Source: RUG12461 sp045657665
Lineage (GTDB): Bacteria; Bacillota; Clostridia; Lachnospirales; Lachnospiraceae
Direction: 5' to 3'
NCBI GenBank assembly: GCA_045657665.1
Contig: JAZOTN010000021.1
Span: 16,215 to 80,214, forward strand
DNA length: 64,000 nt
Shown: positions 49,209-58,434 of the stretch, one piece after another
Layout of the letters: each line of letters begins with the position of its first letter
Numbering within the stretch: position 1 is the first letter of the stretch
Made by a program: the position numbers and the translations under genes
The notes under the pieces: model-generated
What the model saw: the letters and a program-made list of their open reading frames with translations, nothing else
Told to the model about the DNA's origin: nothing
Databases searched by the model: none

Positions 49209-52200
49209 TTAAGACCTGAGCGGCTTCATGGCAACCTTGACATTTTGCTCACCGAATCGTGCCGACAACGTCTCAACGATCTCCGAATCAATCCTTATAT
49301 TACGACTTTTCGGCAATCTTTTCAATGCCCTCACCGAAGAAATATAGATCACCACTCCGTTCTCTCCGTCATAGTCCGCCAGGATATCATTCAGCTCTGA
49401 CTCTGCCGCTTCAAAGTCTTCTTTTTTTTCAAACTGTATCCAGAGTTCCTTCGGGAGTGACTCAAAAAGGACTATGTTTTCCGCGATCAGCTTGGCGTCC
49501 TTATCCTCTTCGACCGAAACACGCCCGCTGACAAACACCTTCTCATCCTCGTTAAGGAAATCACGGCATTTCTCGTAGGTCTTCGGGAAGACGATGACCT
49601 CTACGGTTCCGAGAAGATCCTCCACGGTAAGAAACGCCATCGCCTGGTTGTTCTTCGTGTACTTCATGGTCTTCCCGGAGATGAGCCCGCCGGCTGTCAC
49701 GCGCTCCCCGTCTTTAAGAGCAGGCAGATTCGTTTCCGGATCCAGCATGAAATCTGTCGTTTTCGCCGTTATGCTCTTTTTCCAGAGTTCCTCGTACTGC
49801 TCCAGCGGATGCCCGCTCATATAGATCCCGAGCACTTCCTTTTCAAATGAAAGCAGGATCTCCTTTTCATACTCCCCGACCTCGGGCAGCTTCATCTCGT
49901 AATCTGTCCTCTCTTCCTCCGGTGCGATGTCAAAGAGGGACATCTGCCCCGCCATGGAAGTCTTTTTCTCGGAAGAGATCCGGTCCATGATCCGCTCATA
50001 AACAAGGAGCTTTTGTTTTCTGTTTCCCGGAAGGCAGTCCAGCGCTCCCGCCTTGATCAGATTTTCCACGGTGCGCTTTGTCACTTCTCTTTCGGAGCCC
50101 ACCCTTAGGATGAAGTCTTCAAGCGTAGTATAGCTCCCATGCTCCCTCCGTTCCGCAAGGAGAAATTCGATCACGGGCCTGCCGATGGATTTGATGGCGG
50201 AAAGACCGTAACGGATATTATGCCCACTGACGGAAAAAGTGCCTTCTCCCTCATTGATATCCGGCGGGAGAAGCGAGATCCCCATGTTTTTTGCAGTCAG
50301 AATGTACTCGGAAACCTTCGTGCTCACATCAAGCACCGAGGTCATCAGGGCCGCCATAAACTCCGTCGGATAGTAGCATTTCAGCCATGCTGTCTGATAA
50401 GAGACCACTGCATAGGCTGCCGCATGGCTTTTATTAAACGCATACTTCGCAAAGTCCACCATATGATCATAGATCCGGTTGGCGACCTCCGCGCTGATCC
50501 CGCGGCTCACACATCCCGGAACCTTTTCCACGACACCCGTCACTTTGTTCGGAAGTTCTCCGCCGTTTACAAAAATCTCCCGGTTCTCGTCGATCACATA
50601 CTGCTTCTTTTTACTCATGGCACGGCGGATCTCATCCGCTCCGCCCAGTGAATATCCGGCCAGATTCTGCACGATCTGCATGACCTGCTCCTGATACACA
50701 ATACAGCCGTACGTCGGCGAAAGGATCGGGATCAGCTCCTCACAGTCATAGGTAATGCTGTCCCGGTCATTTTTTCCTTTGATGTATGCCGGAATATAAT
50801 CCATTGGACCTGGACGATAAAGAGAGATCCCGGCAATGATGTCCTCCATGCTCCCCGGGCGAAGCTCCTTCATAAAGGAACGCATCCCCGCAGACTCCAG
50901 CTGGAAGACGCCTTCGGTCTTTCCCGTCCCAATGTAGGCAAATACCTTCGCATCATCGTAATCGATGTGCTCCATATCGATGCGTTTTCCCGTGGATCTC
51001 TCTATCAGCTTTACGGCATTCTGGATCACGGAAAGGGTACGGAGCCCGAGAAAATCCATTTTCAGAAGTCCCAGCTCCTCGATGGTCGTCATCGTAAACT
51101 GTGTCGTCACCATGCCGTCTTTTCCGAGAGAAAGAGGCACGTATTCCTCCATGGGCTTTGGCGCGATCACGACACCGGCCGCATGCGTGGACGCATTTCT
51201 GGGAAGTCCTTCAAGGCGTTTCCCCATATCAAGAAGCTTTCTTACATCCGTATCCGTTTCATAAAGCGTCCTCAGCTCCGGATTCATGGTAAGAGCTTTC
51301 TCGATCGTAATGCCGAGCTCGTTCGGGATCAGCTTCGCGATCTTATCACAGAACGCATAGGGGAGATCGAGCGAGCGTCCCACATCACGTACCACGCCCT
51401 TTGCCAGCATCGCACCGAATGTCTGGATCTGTGTCACACATTCCCTGCCGTATTTTTTCACCACATAATCGATGACTTCTCCTCTTCGTTCATCGGAAAA
51501 GTCCACGTCAATATCCGGCATACTGATCCGTGCCGGTGATAAAAACCGTTCAAAAATAAGGCTGTAACGGATGGGGTCGATATCCGTGATCCCCATACAG
51601 TAGGACGCCAGCGACCCTGCCGCCGATCCGCGGCCCGGTCCGACCGGGATGTCATGGGTTTTCGCAAAATTGATATAATCCCATACAATGAGAAAATACG
51701 CATTGTAACCCATGCTTTCGATAACGCCAAGCTCGTAGTCAAGACGCTCCTTCAGCGCTTTCTGCTGCACACCGTCGTATTTATCTTCCGGATATTTCTC
51801 CTTCAGTCCCCTTTCACAAAGCTCCCTCAGATATCCCGATTCCGTATATCCTTCCGGCACAACGTACTTCGGGATCTTGTACTGGTTAAAGGTAAATGTC
51901 ACACGACACCGGTCAGCAATGGTCTGCGTACGGTCGATGGCATCGGAGGCATAGGGAAACAGAGCTCTCATCTCCTCCTCGCTCTTTACATAATACTGCC
52001 CTTTTTCATAGCGCATCCTGTCCTCATCCTGCACTTTTTTTCCGGTCTGGATACAGAGCAGGATGTCATGGGATTCCCAGTCGTCCTTATAGGTATAGTG
52101 GCAGTCATTCGTCACGACAAGAGGGATCCCCGTTTCCTTTGAAATACGCATAAGACCGGCGTTCACGGTCTGCTGCTCGCTTATGCCGTGATCCTGCAGC

Positions 52201-52721
52201 TCCAGAAAATAGTTGTCCTTCCCGAAGATCTCCCGGTAGGAAAGCGCCATATCCTTTGCTTCCTCATAAAACCCGCGCATCAGGAGCTTTGGCACTTCTC
52301 CGGCAAGGCAGGCGGAAAGGCAGATAAGCCCCTCATGATATTCTTTCAGGATCTCTTTATCAACGCGGGGTTTATAGTAAAAGCCATCCGTGAACCCTTT
52401 GGAAACGATCTTGATCAGGTTGTGATAACCTTCATCATTTTCCGCAAGCAAAATCAGATGCGAATAGCGGTCTTCGCTGTGACCCGTCTCCCGGTCAAAC
52501 CGGCTCCCGGGTGCAACATAAACCTCGCATCCGATGACGGGATTGATCCCTGCCGACTGGCATTCCTTATAAAAATCCACGACACCGTACATAACGCCGT
52601 GGTCCGTGATCGCGGCCGCCGTCATGCCGAGGGACTTCACCCGTTTCACATATTCTTTTATCTTGTTTGATCCGTCCAGGAGACTGTACTCCGTATGGAC
52701 ATGCAGGTGTGCAAATGACAT
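49209..52721 (-). CDS. dnaE: DNA polymerase III alpha subunit
   Basis: The 1170-residue protein opens with the PHP domain (FAHLHVHTEYSLLDGSNKI), followed by the palm with PDIDVDFSDERRGEVIDYV (catalytic Asp of the DxDxD motif), thumb, fingers, the helix-hairpin-helix region, and an OB-fold near residues 980-1080 (ERVTAGGLISGKTMKYTKNN). It is the DnaE1 type by length and PHP completeness. No Shine-Dalgarno is visible and a TAAAAT lies six bases before the ATG, so the mRNA may be leaderless. Confidence 0.97.
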   Translation of the reverse strand: MSFAHLHVHTEYSLLDGSNKIKEYVKRVKSLGMTAAAITDHGVMYGVVDFYKECQSAGINPVIGCEVYVAPGSRFDRETGHSEDRYSHLILLAENDEGYHNLIKIVSKGFTDGFYYKPRVDKEILKEYHEGLICLSACLAGEVPKLLMRGFYEEAKDMALSYREIFGKDNYFLELQDHGISEQQTVNAGLMRISKETGIPLVVTNDCHYTYKDDWESHDILLCIQTGKKVQDEDRMRYEKGQYYVKSEEEMRALFPYASDAIDRTQTIADRCRVTFTFNQYKIPKYVVPEGYTESGYLRELCERGLKEKYPEDKYDGVQQKALKERLDYELGVIESMGYNAYFLIVWDYINFAKTHDIPVGPGRGSAAGSLASYCMGITDIDPIRYSLIFERFLSPARISMPDIDVDFSDERRGEVIDYVVKKYGRECVTQIQTFGAMLAKGVVRDVGRSLDLPYAFCDKIAKLIPNELGITIEKALTMNPELRTLYETDTDVRKLLDMGKRLEGLPRNASTHAAGVVIAPKPMEEYVPLSLGKDGMVTTQFTMTTIEELGLLKMDFLGLRTLSVIQNAVKLIERSTGKRIDMEHIDYDDAKVFAYIGTGKTEGVFQLESAGMRSFMKELRPGSMEDIIAGISLYRPGPMDYIPAYIKGKNDRDSITYDCEELIPILSPTYGCIVYQEQVMQIVQNLAGYSLGGADEIRRAMSKKKQYVIDENREIFVNGGELPNKVTGVVEKVPGCVSRGISAEVANRIYDHMVDFAKYAFNKSHAAAYAVVSYQTAWLKCYYPTEFMAALMTSVLDVSTKVSEYILTAKNMGISLLPPDINEGEGTFSVSGHNIRYGLSAIKSIGRPVIEFLLAERREHGSYTTLEDFILRVGSEREVTKRTVENLIKAGALDCLPGNRKQKLLVYERIMDRISSEKKTSMAGQMSLFDIAPEEERTDYEMKLPEVGEYEKEILLSFEKEVLGIYMSGHPLEQYEELWKKSITAKTTDFMLDPETNLPALKDGERVTAGGLISGKTMKYTKNNQAMAFLTVEDLLGTVEVIVFPKTYEKCRDFLNEDEKVFVSGRVSVEEDKDAKLIAENIVLFESLPKELWIQFEKKEDFEAAESELNDILADYDGENGVVIYISSVRALKRLPKSRNIRIDSEIVETLSARFGEQNVKVAMKPLRS

Positions 52722-52727
52722 GTAAGT

Positions 52728-52737
52728 ATTTTACCAC
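52728..52737 (-). promoter_or_regulatory. Extended -10 of dnaE, next to the start codon
   Basis: Minus-strand TGGTAAAAT (-10 at 52728-52733) is followed by only ACTTAC before ATG 52721. Initiation would be at the A of ATG. Confidence 0.5.
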
Positions 52738-52779
52738 AGAGTCAGGCGTATTCGCATGACATTTTTTTCGGATTGTAGA

Positions 52780-52808
52780 TTGTCCTTTTCCGGCGGAAAT
52801 GATACATT
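52780..52808 (+). promoter_or_regulatory. Promoter of the patatin-like gene
   Basis: TTGTCC (52780-52785) and TACATT (52803-52808) are 17 bp apart, with TG before the -10. The leader is about 45 bases. Confidence 0.65.
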
Positions 52809-52859
52809 TTATCTGTTCGTATCGAGGTTTTATCAAATCAGACGGGAAAGGACAATATC

Positions 52860-53714
52860 ATGAAAATCGGACTGGTCGTAGAAGGCGGAGGCATGAAATG
52901 CGCATATACCGCCGGCATTCTGGATAAACTGCTGGACAACTGCATCACCTTTGACTATGCTATCGGTGTTTCCGCGGGAAGCTCCAGCACCGCGTCTTTT
53001 CTTGCCGGGCAGCGTGACCGTAACCGACGCTTTTTCGTGGAGCATGTCGGAGAACCCGGCTATATGGGAATAAGGACGTTCCTCAAAACCGGATCATTTT
53101 TCGGGCTGGAATACATCTATGCCACACTGACCAATTCCGATGGTGCCGATCCGATCGATTACCAGACGATCCTCAACAATCCGACGGAATTCAAGATCGT
53201 TGCGACCGATGCCGTCACCGGAAAACCCGTTTATTTTGACAAGACCGACGCAAAGCAGGACGATTACAGGATCTTTATGGCCAGCTGTGCCATCCCGGTT
53301 GTCTCAAAGCCGGTAAAGATCAACGGAAAGGATTACTTCGACGGCGGCTGTTCCGATCCGATCCCGGTACGAAAGGCACTGGAGGACGGGTGCGATAAGA
53401 TCGTGATCCTTCTCTGTCGCCCGAAGGATACGGTACGCACATCGGAAAAACACCGGGAGCTTCTCAAAACAGCGCTTCTGAAATATCCGAAGACATTCCA
53501 TGCTGTGGAAAACCGGGCGATCGTATACAATGAAGTTCTCTCCTTTTCGAAAGAACTCGAAGAAAAAGGAAAGGCTTTCATCATCGCTCCGAATGAAGCA
53601 CTTCCTGTCTCCACCTATACCAGAGATCCCGAGGTTCTTCAGAACCTTTATGATATCGCGCTCAGGGAATTCGAAGAGAAAAAAGACGCTCTTACAGCGT
53701 TTCTCAAAGGTTAA
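52860..53714 (+). CDS. Patatin-like phospholipase
   Basis: The 284-residue protein has the oxyanion loop VEGGGMKCAYTAGIL, the nucleophile elbow GVSAGS (catalytic Ser) and the DGGCSD segment with the catalytic Asp, giving a Ser-Asp dyad. The rest fits the bacterial YjjU/RssA-like group. Cytosolic; no signal peptide. It would hydrolyse phospholipids or neutral lipids at the inner face of the membrane. AAAGGACA precedes the ATG. Monocistronic. Confidence 0.92.
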   Translation: MKIGLVVEGGGMKCAYTAGILDKLLDNCITFDYAIGVSAGSSSTASFLAGQRDRNRRFFVEHVGEPGYMGIRTFLKTGSFFGLEYIYATLTNSDGADPIDYQTILNNPTEFKIVATDAVTGKPVYFDKTDAKQDDYRIFMASCAIPVVSKPVKINGKDYFDGGCSDPIPVRKALEDGCDKIVILLCRPKDTVRTSEKHRELLKTALLKYPKTFHAVENRAIVYNEVLSFSKELEEKGKAFIIAPNEALPVSTYTRDPEVLQNLYDIALREFEEKKDALTAFLKG

Positions 53715-53816
53715 GAAAACCTGATCTTTCTCCGATATATATTACACAGCGAAACGGCTGACGGATCCGAGCGTTCAAAAACAGCTGAAAAACAGAAAAG
53801 GACAGCAGGTGCCAGG

Positions 53817-53864
53817 GACGGATTTTTTAAGAAACGGACATTCTTAAATAGATTCGTCTTTTTT
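53817..53864 (+). terminator. Probable terminator after the patatin gene
   Basis: GACGGATTTTTTAAGAA and TTCTTAAATAGATTCGTC pair with a few mismatches and are followed by TTTTTT. Confidence 0.55.
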
Positions 53865-53931
53865 ATTTGGAATCTGCACGGACGCAACTTCAATTAAATA
53901 CGGTCACCCTGCTCAAAAAGGGGGAATTATT

Positions 53932-54975
53932 TTGGTTATTCAAAGTTCTGATCTCGGAATGAGCAGCAAACGGCGTTATACGGCGGCAGAGAGCAACATC
54001 GTTTCCTTCCGCCTCTGGGATCATGCGCCTTCCGAGAAGGCAAAAAATACCGCAAACGCACTCCCCGATGCATCGGAGGAGAAAAAAAAGGAAGGAGGAA
54101 ACTCGTTCAACAATTCACTCGAGGATCTGATCAAACGGATGGGTGTCGGGAAAACGAACCGTTCCGGAAAAACGGATCTTCAAGAAACAAAAGCCCAGCG
54201 AAAGATCCGGTATTACAGCATTGACTATCTATTTCAGATGCTGTTCGGAAAAAGCTACTCGCTGAACCTCCCCGTCTACGACATGTCGGAAAGTCCCCTC
54301 TCCGGGTTTGGGGGCTCCTTTTCGCAGGAATACTGCTACCACGAAGAGGAAATGACCACCTTCGAAACAACGGGAACCGTAAAGACCGGAGATGGACGCG
54401 AGATCAGCTTCAATCTGGAGCTTTCCATGTCGCGTTCCTTTACCGAAGTGTATCAGGAAAGCTTCTCTTTCGGCTCTCCGGCATTTCTGGATCCGCTTGT
54501 CATCAATATGGACTGCGACAGTGCGGAGGTAACCGACCAGAAGTTTTTCTTTGACCTGGATGCCGACGGACATGAAGAAGCCTTAAGCCGCCTGAAAGGC
54601 TCCTCCGGGTTCCTTGCGCTGGACAGAAACGGGGACGGAGTAATCAACGACGGAAGCGAACTTTTCGGCACAAAATCCGGAAACGGATTCCGGGATCTTT
54701 CGGAATACGATTCCGACGGCAACGGCTGGATCGATGAGGCAGATGAAATCTTCTCGAAACTCCTTATATGGAGTCCAGGGAAAAACGGCGAGGACCGGCT
54801 CGTAGGACTCGGGCAGGCCGGGATCGGAGCGATCTGTCTCGGGTGCGCAGAAACCGAGTTTTCGCTCAACAATCTCATGACCAATGAACCGAATGCAAGG
54901 ATCCGCTCGACCGGGATCTTCCTCTACGAAAACGGTGGCATTGGAACCATGCAGCAGCTGGATCTGGCACAGTAG
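53932..54975 (+). CDS. Protein with EF-hand-like calcium loops
   Basis: The 347-residue protein has a disordered charged N-terminus (1-80), a middle domain (about 100-190) with many aromatic and Ser residues, and a C-terminal part with three DxDxDG-type loops: DLDADGHEEA, LDRNGDGVINDGSELFG and EYDSDGNGWIDEADEIF. The LDRNGDGxINxGSELFG motif is common to calcium-loop proteins of Clostridia and other bacteria whose function is unknown. There is no signal peptide, so secretion would need a non-classical route; the absence is notable as these motifs usually occur in exported proteins. It starts at TTG with GGGGG nearby. Confidence 0.8.
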   Translation: MVIQSSDLGMSSKRRYTAAESNIVSFRLWDHAPSEKAKNTANALPDASEEKKKEGGNSFNNSLEDLIKRMGVGKTNRSGKTDLQETKAQRKIRYYSIDYLFQMLFGKSYSLNLPVYDMSESPLSGFGGSFSQEYCYHEEEMTTFETTGTVKTGDGREISFNLELSMSRSFTEVYQESFSFGSPAFLDPLVINMDCDSAEVTDQKFFFDLDADGHEEALSRLKGSSGFLALDRNGDGVINDGSELFGTKSGNGFRDLSEYDSDGNGWIDEADEIFSKLLIWSPGKNGEDRLVGLGQAGIGAICLGCAETEFSLNNLMTNEPNARIRSTGIFLYENGGIGTMQQLDLAQ

Positions 54976-55017
54976 GTCGTATACAAACGAAAAGTTTTAC
55001 AAACGGACGCAAGAATC

Positions 55018-55065
55018 CCATGTTCATTCCACGGAGCTTGAAACGCTCCGTTGGAATAAACATGG
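55018..55065. repeat. Hairpin A of the double-hairpin element
   Basis: A 20-base left arm (55018-55037) pairs with 55045-55065 around the loop TTGAAAC: 19 base pairs, one C-A mismatch, and one bulged T at 55052. Confidence 0.92.
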
Positions 55066-55101
55066 AATCCTTTGCTGTGTATGAAAGACTTGTGTTAACC
55101 A

Positions 55102-55177
55102 GTTACGATCAAAACATCCGCATGTTTCAACGGAGCGTTTCAAGCTCCGTGAAATATGTGGATGTTTTGATCGTAAC
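55102..55177. repeat. Hairpin B of the double-hairpin element
   Basis: A 35-base left arm (55102-55136) pairs with 55144-55177 around the loop GTTTCAA: 34 base pairs including two G-U, with one bulged A at 55129. The loop is the exact complement of hairpin A's loop; 55030-55053 and 55128-55151 form a perfect 24-bp inverted repeat. Confidence 0.95.
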
Positions 55178-55196
55178 GTGAAATATGCGGATTCTT

Positions 55197-56060
55197 TTAT
55201 CGCGGAACACCTTGCGGCTGCCGGTTCCCGATCTTTCCAAAGTAGAGCATACTTCCGAGGATCAGCGTAAGTATCATGATCGGAATCCATGCAAAGTTGA
55301 AATAAGGATTGTCGGCTGCCATGAAGAGAACATTCGTGAAGCCGAATATATTGAAAATGACGTGTATGATCGTCGAAAACCACAGGCTTCCGCCGCGGTA
55401 ACAGATGTATCCGAAAAGGAGACCGATCGCTCCGGTGTAGATCGCCTGCATCACATTCATGTGATAAATACCGAACAACGTCGCCTGAATGATATTTGCC
55501 ACGGCAAACGGCATGGCTTTTTGAAGATATCGCATCATCACACCGCGGAATATGAGTTCCTCCGCGATTGGTCCAGCGATAACACCGTAAAGAAGTGCCA
55601 GCAGTGAAGGAGCCTGAAATCCGCTCATTTCGATCATCTCTTCATAGTTCTCCGCTGCCTGCGGCGCCACTCCGGCAACAATCTCATAGATCAGTTCCGC
55701 CAGATACTGTCCGCCCACGGCAAGCAGAAGAAGCCCGACGATCAGTACCGGCACGATCCTTTTTTGCGTCACACAAGATTTTGATTCCTTGTGAAAAAGC
55801 TTATAATACCAGATGCCGAAAAGCGCGATGATACACAGCGCATAAACCAGCTGTACAACATCGAGAAAAGCCCCGTCAAACGCCAGGTCGATCAGCTCTT
55901 CTCCGAGATACGGTCCTCTCGCGTTTGCCTCTCCGCTTGTAAAGAAGATAATAGTACGAAACCCCATGCAGGGAATGATCACCAGATTCTCCACAAGAAG
56001 AGCCGCCGGGAAAGCAAGCAAAGCAAGAAAAAAGCATCCGATCTTTTTCTTTTTTGTCAT
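55197..56060 (-). CDS. CPBP-family intramembrane metalloprotease
   Basis: The 287-residue membrane protein has about eight helices and the three CPBP motifs: EELIFRG (EExxxR), FGIYHMN (first His) and STIIHVIFN (second His). The family includes CAAX prenyl proteases and bacteriocin-immunity proteins. Its ATG overlaps the stop of the Mrp gene by 4 bp. The gene's stop is beside the double-hairpin element. Confidence 0.9.
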   Translation of the reverse strand: MTKKKKIGCFFLALLAFPAALLVENLVIIPCMGFRTIIFFTSGEANARGPYLGEELIDLAFDGAFLDVVQLVYALCIIALFGIWYYKLFHKESKSCVTQKRIVPVLIVGLLLLAVGGQYLAELIYEIVAGVAPQAAENYEEMIEMSGFQAPSLLALLYGVIAGPIAEELIFRGVMMRYLQKAMPFAVANIIQATLFGIYHMNVMQAIYTGAIGLLFGYICYRGGSLWFSTIIHVIFNIFGFTNVLFMAADNPYFNFAWIPIMILTLILGSMLYFGKIGNRQPQGVPR

Positions 56061-56911
56061 AACAAACTCTCCACGATCTCTGTCGCGCGCTGCAGGTACG
56101 GGTTTTCCTTTTCGTAAAAAGTGCCCTCATCAACTGATGCGGCATATGCGGGGTCAAGCGGAAGGCGTCCGAGGACCGGAACCGATAGTTCAGCCGCAAC
56201 CGCTTCGATATCGCTTTCGCCGAAAAGGCGGATTTCTTTCCCGCAGTCCGGGCATTTGAGATAACTGTAATTCTCTACAACGCCGAGCACCGGTACATCC
56301 ATTTCACACGCCATGCGGTAAGCCTTCTTCACGATCAGTCCCACGAGTTCCTGCGGACTGGTGACAATAATCACGCCGTCAAGCGGAATTGACTGAAATA
56401 CCGTGAGCGGCACATCCCCGGTTCCGGGCGGCATATCTACAAGCAGCACGTCCAGATTTCCCCATACGACATCCGTCCAGAACTGCTTCACCGCACCTGC
56501 GATCACAGGGCCTCTCCATATCACCGGCGCCTCCGGATCTTCCATCAGAACATTGATCGAAATGATCTTTGTCCCATCCGCAGCCTCTACCGGATAGATC
56601 TCATTTTCTTCGTTTCCGAGCGCCATCTCTTTTATTCCGTACATCTTCGGGATGGAAGGGCCGGTGATATCCGCATCCATGATCCCGACGGATAACCCTT
56701 TTTTCCTTAAATTCGCAGCAATGCTTCCCGTCACAAAAGACTTGCCGACGCCGCCTTTCCCGCTGACGATACCGACTACCCTCCTGATCCTCGAATGCGG
56801 ATTCAGATCCGCAAGGAAGCTGTTTTTTGTTTCCCCTTTATTCTGAGCGCATCCCTCGCAGCTGCCCTTCGAGCAGCTTGAAGCGGATGCACAGGTTCTG
56901 TTTTCCGGCAT
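56057..56911 (-). CDS. Mrp/NBP35-type iron-sulfur carrier ATPase
   Basis: The 284-residue P-loop protein has a Cys-rich N-terminus (CASASSCSKGSCEGC), the deviant Walker A GKGGVGKSFVTGS (near residue 50), the Walker B-like DADITGPSIPKM, LLVDMPPGTGDVPLT, and a C-terminal CPDC that binds the bridging cluster. It delivers 4Fe-4S clusters to apoproteins. Thirteen bp after trkH and translationally coupled to the CPBP gene. Confidence 0.93.
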   Translation of the reverse strand: MPENRTCASASSCSKGSCEGCAQNKGETKNSFLADLNPHSRIRRVVGIVSGKGGVGKSFVTGSIAANLRKKGLSVGIMDADITGPSIPKMYGIKEMALGNEENEIYPVEAADGTKIISINVLMEDPEAPVIWRGPVIAGAVKQFWTDVVWGNLDVLLVDMPPGTGDVPLTVFQSIPLDGVIIVTSPQELVGLIVKKAYRMACEMDVPVLGVVENYSYLKCPDCGKEIRLFGESDIEAVAAELSVPVLGRLPLDPAYAASVDEGTFYEKENPYLQRATEIVESLL

Positions 56912-56923
56912 GACTTTATCCTC

Positions 56924-58426
56924 CTAATTCTTATCCTTCTGAAACAGCTTTTTGAAACGGCGTTCCCGTATGACGCCCTGTTTCAAAAACATTTCTTTCC
57001 ACGCCGCCGGATGAAGCAGTATCAGCAGCGGGAAGAGTTCCAGCCTCCCTGCCAGCATATCAAACATCAGAACAAACTTCGAGGGAATGCTGAAAAATGC
57101 GTAATTCTGGGTCGGTCCCACCAGAGAAAGTCCGGGACCGATATTGTTGATCGACGCAACGACTGCGGTAAAGCTTGTGACGAGATCCACATTCTCAAAA
57201 GAAATGATCAGCATCGAGATCGAGAAGATCACAACAAACACCACCATGTAAACGTTCGTAGAGCGCTGTACATCATGCTCGATCGGCTTTCCGTCCATGT
57301 GGATCTTTTTGATGCTCTTCGGATGAATGTAGTAGGTCAGCTCTTTCTTAACGGTTTTTAAAAGGATCAGGAAACGCGAGACCTTGATGCCGCCGCCGGT
57401 ACTGCCGGCGCATGCGCCGATCAGCATCAGCAGGACCAGTATCGCCTTAGCCCCCGATGTCCAGAGATCAAAATCCGCCGTTGCATATCCGGTGGTTGTC
57501 ATCACTGAAACCACCTGGAAAAAGGATTTCGTGATCGCATCGAAAACCGACATGGATGACCGGATGAGTGTAATAGCGATCACCGCAGTTGCCGTGATGA
57601 TGATCCCGAAGTATGCACGTACCTCCTCCATACTGACGGCCTTCCGAAACCGCCGGAAAAGAAGCAGATAAAACATATTAAAATTGACGCCAAAGAGCAT
57701 CATAAAAATCGAAATAACCCACTGCGCAAACACCGAATACTCGGCACAGCTCGTATTCCGTACGCCGAATCCTCCCGTGCCGGCCGTTCCGAGGCTGATC
57801 GTCACCGCGTCAAACGCAGGCATTTGTCCGATCAGCAGGATAATGATCTCCGCAAGAGTCATGCCGATATAGATCAAATAAAGAAGCCGCGCTGTCTGTC
57901 TCGCTTTCGGAACAAGTTTTCCGACAGAAGGGCCGGGGCTTTCCGCTTTCATCAGATTGGAGCCGGAGCCTCCGGAAAGCGGTACCACCGCAAGCAGAAA
58001 CACCAAAACACCCATACCTCCGATCCAGTGCGTAAAGCTCCGCCAAAAAAGCGATGTGTGCGACAGAGCCTCCACATCCGAGAGAATGGATGCCCCCGTC
58101 GTTGTAAAACCGGAGATCGTTTCAAAAAGCGCATTTACAAAAGAAGGGATCTCCTTTGTCAGGACAAAAGGAATGCAGCCGACGAGACTCATTATGATCC
58201 AGGATGCTGCCGTCGCGATACACCCTTCCTTTAATCCGAAAAGAAAATCCTGCAGTTTTCCTCTGCTGAGGAGGAATCCCGCAAGATACGCACAGCCTGC
58301 AATGATCAGATAATAGAATCCCTGTTTCTCCTGATAGATCAATCCCACTATGCAGGGAAGCAGCATGAAAAGCCCTTCGATGCGAAGCACTCGCCCTAAA
58401 ATGTATCGGATAATCGAATTATTCAC
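56924..58426 (-). CDS. trkH: Potassium uptake channel subunit TrkH
   Basis: The 500-residue protein shows four P-loop repeats: SGFTTTGASIL, GTAGTGGFGVRN, SVMTTTGYATADF and VASINNIGPGLS, with ten or more membrane helices. The filter glycines are present in all four. It imports K+ (with Na+ or H+) under control of the RCK partner TrkA, encoded 8 bp upstream. Confidence 0.96.
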   Translation of the reverse strand: MNNSIIRYILGRVLRIEGLFMLLPCIVGLIYQEKQGFYYLIIAGCAYLAGFLLSRGKLQDFLFGLKEGCIATAASWIIMSLVGCIPFVLTKEIPSFVNALFETISGFTTTGASILSDVEALSHTSLFWRSFTHWIGGMGVLVFLLAVVPLSGGSGSNLMKAESPGPSVGKLVPKARQTARLLYLIYIGMTLAEIIILLIGQMPAFDAVTISLGTAGTGGFGVRNTSCAEYSVFAQWVISIFMMLFGVNFNMFYLLLFRRFRKAVSMEEVRAYFGIIITATAVIAITLIRSSMSVFDAITKSFFQVVSVMTTTGYATADFDLWTSGAKAILVLLMLIGACAGSTGGGIKVSRFLILLKTVKKELTYYIHPKSIKKIHMDGKPIEHDVQRSTNVYMVVFVVIFSISMLIISFENVDLVTSFTAVVASINNIGPGLSLVGPTQNYAFFSIPSKFVLMFDMLAGRLELFPLLILLHPAAWKEMFLKQGVIRERRFKKLFQKDKN

Positions 58427-58434
58427 TTCGCCAT

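Noticed and set aside
55011..55196. Retron msr-msd or integron attC site
   Set aside because: No reverse transcriptase, integrase or ORF cassette is nearby; the arms lack R-box-like features.
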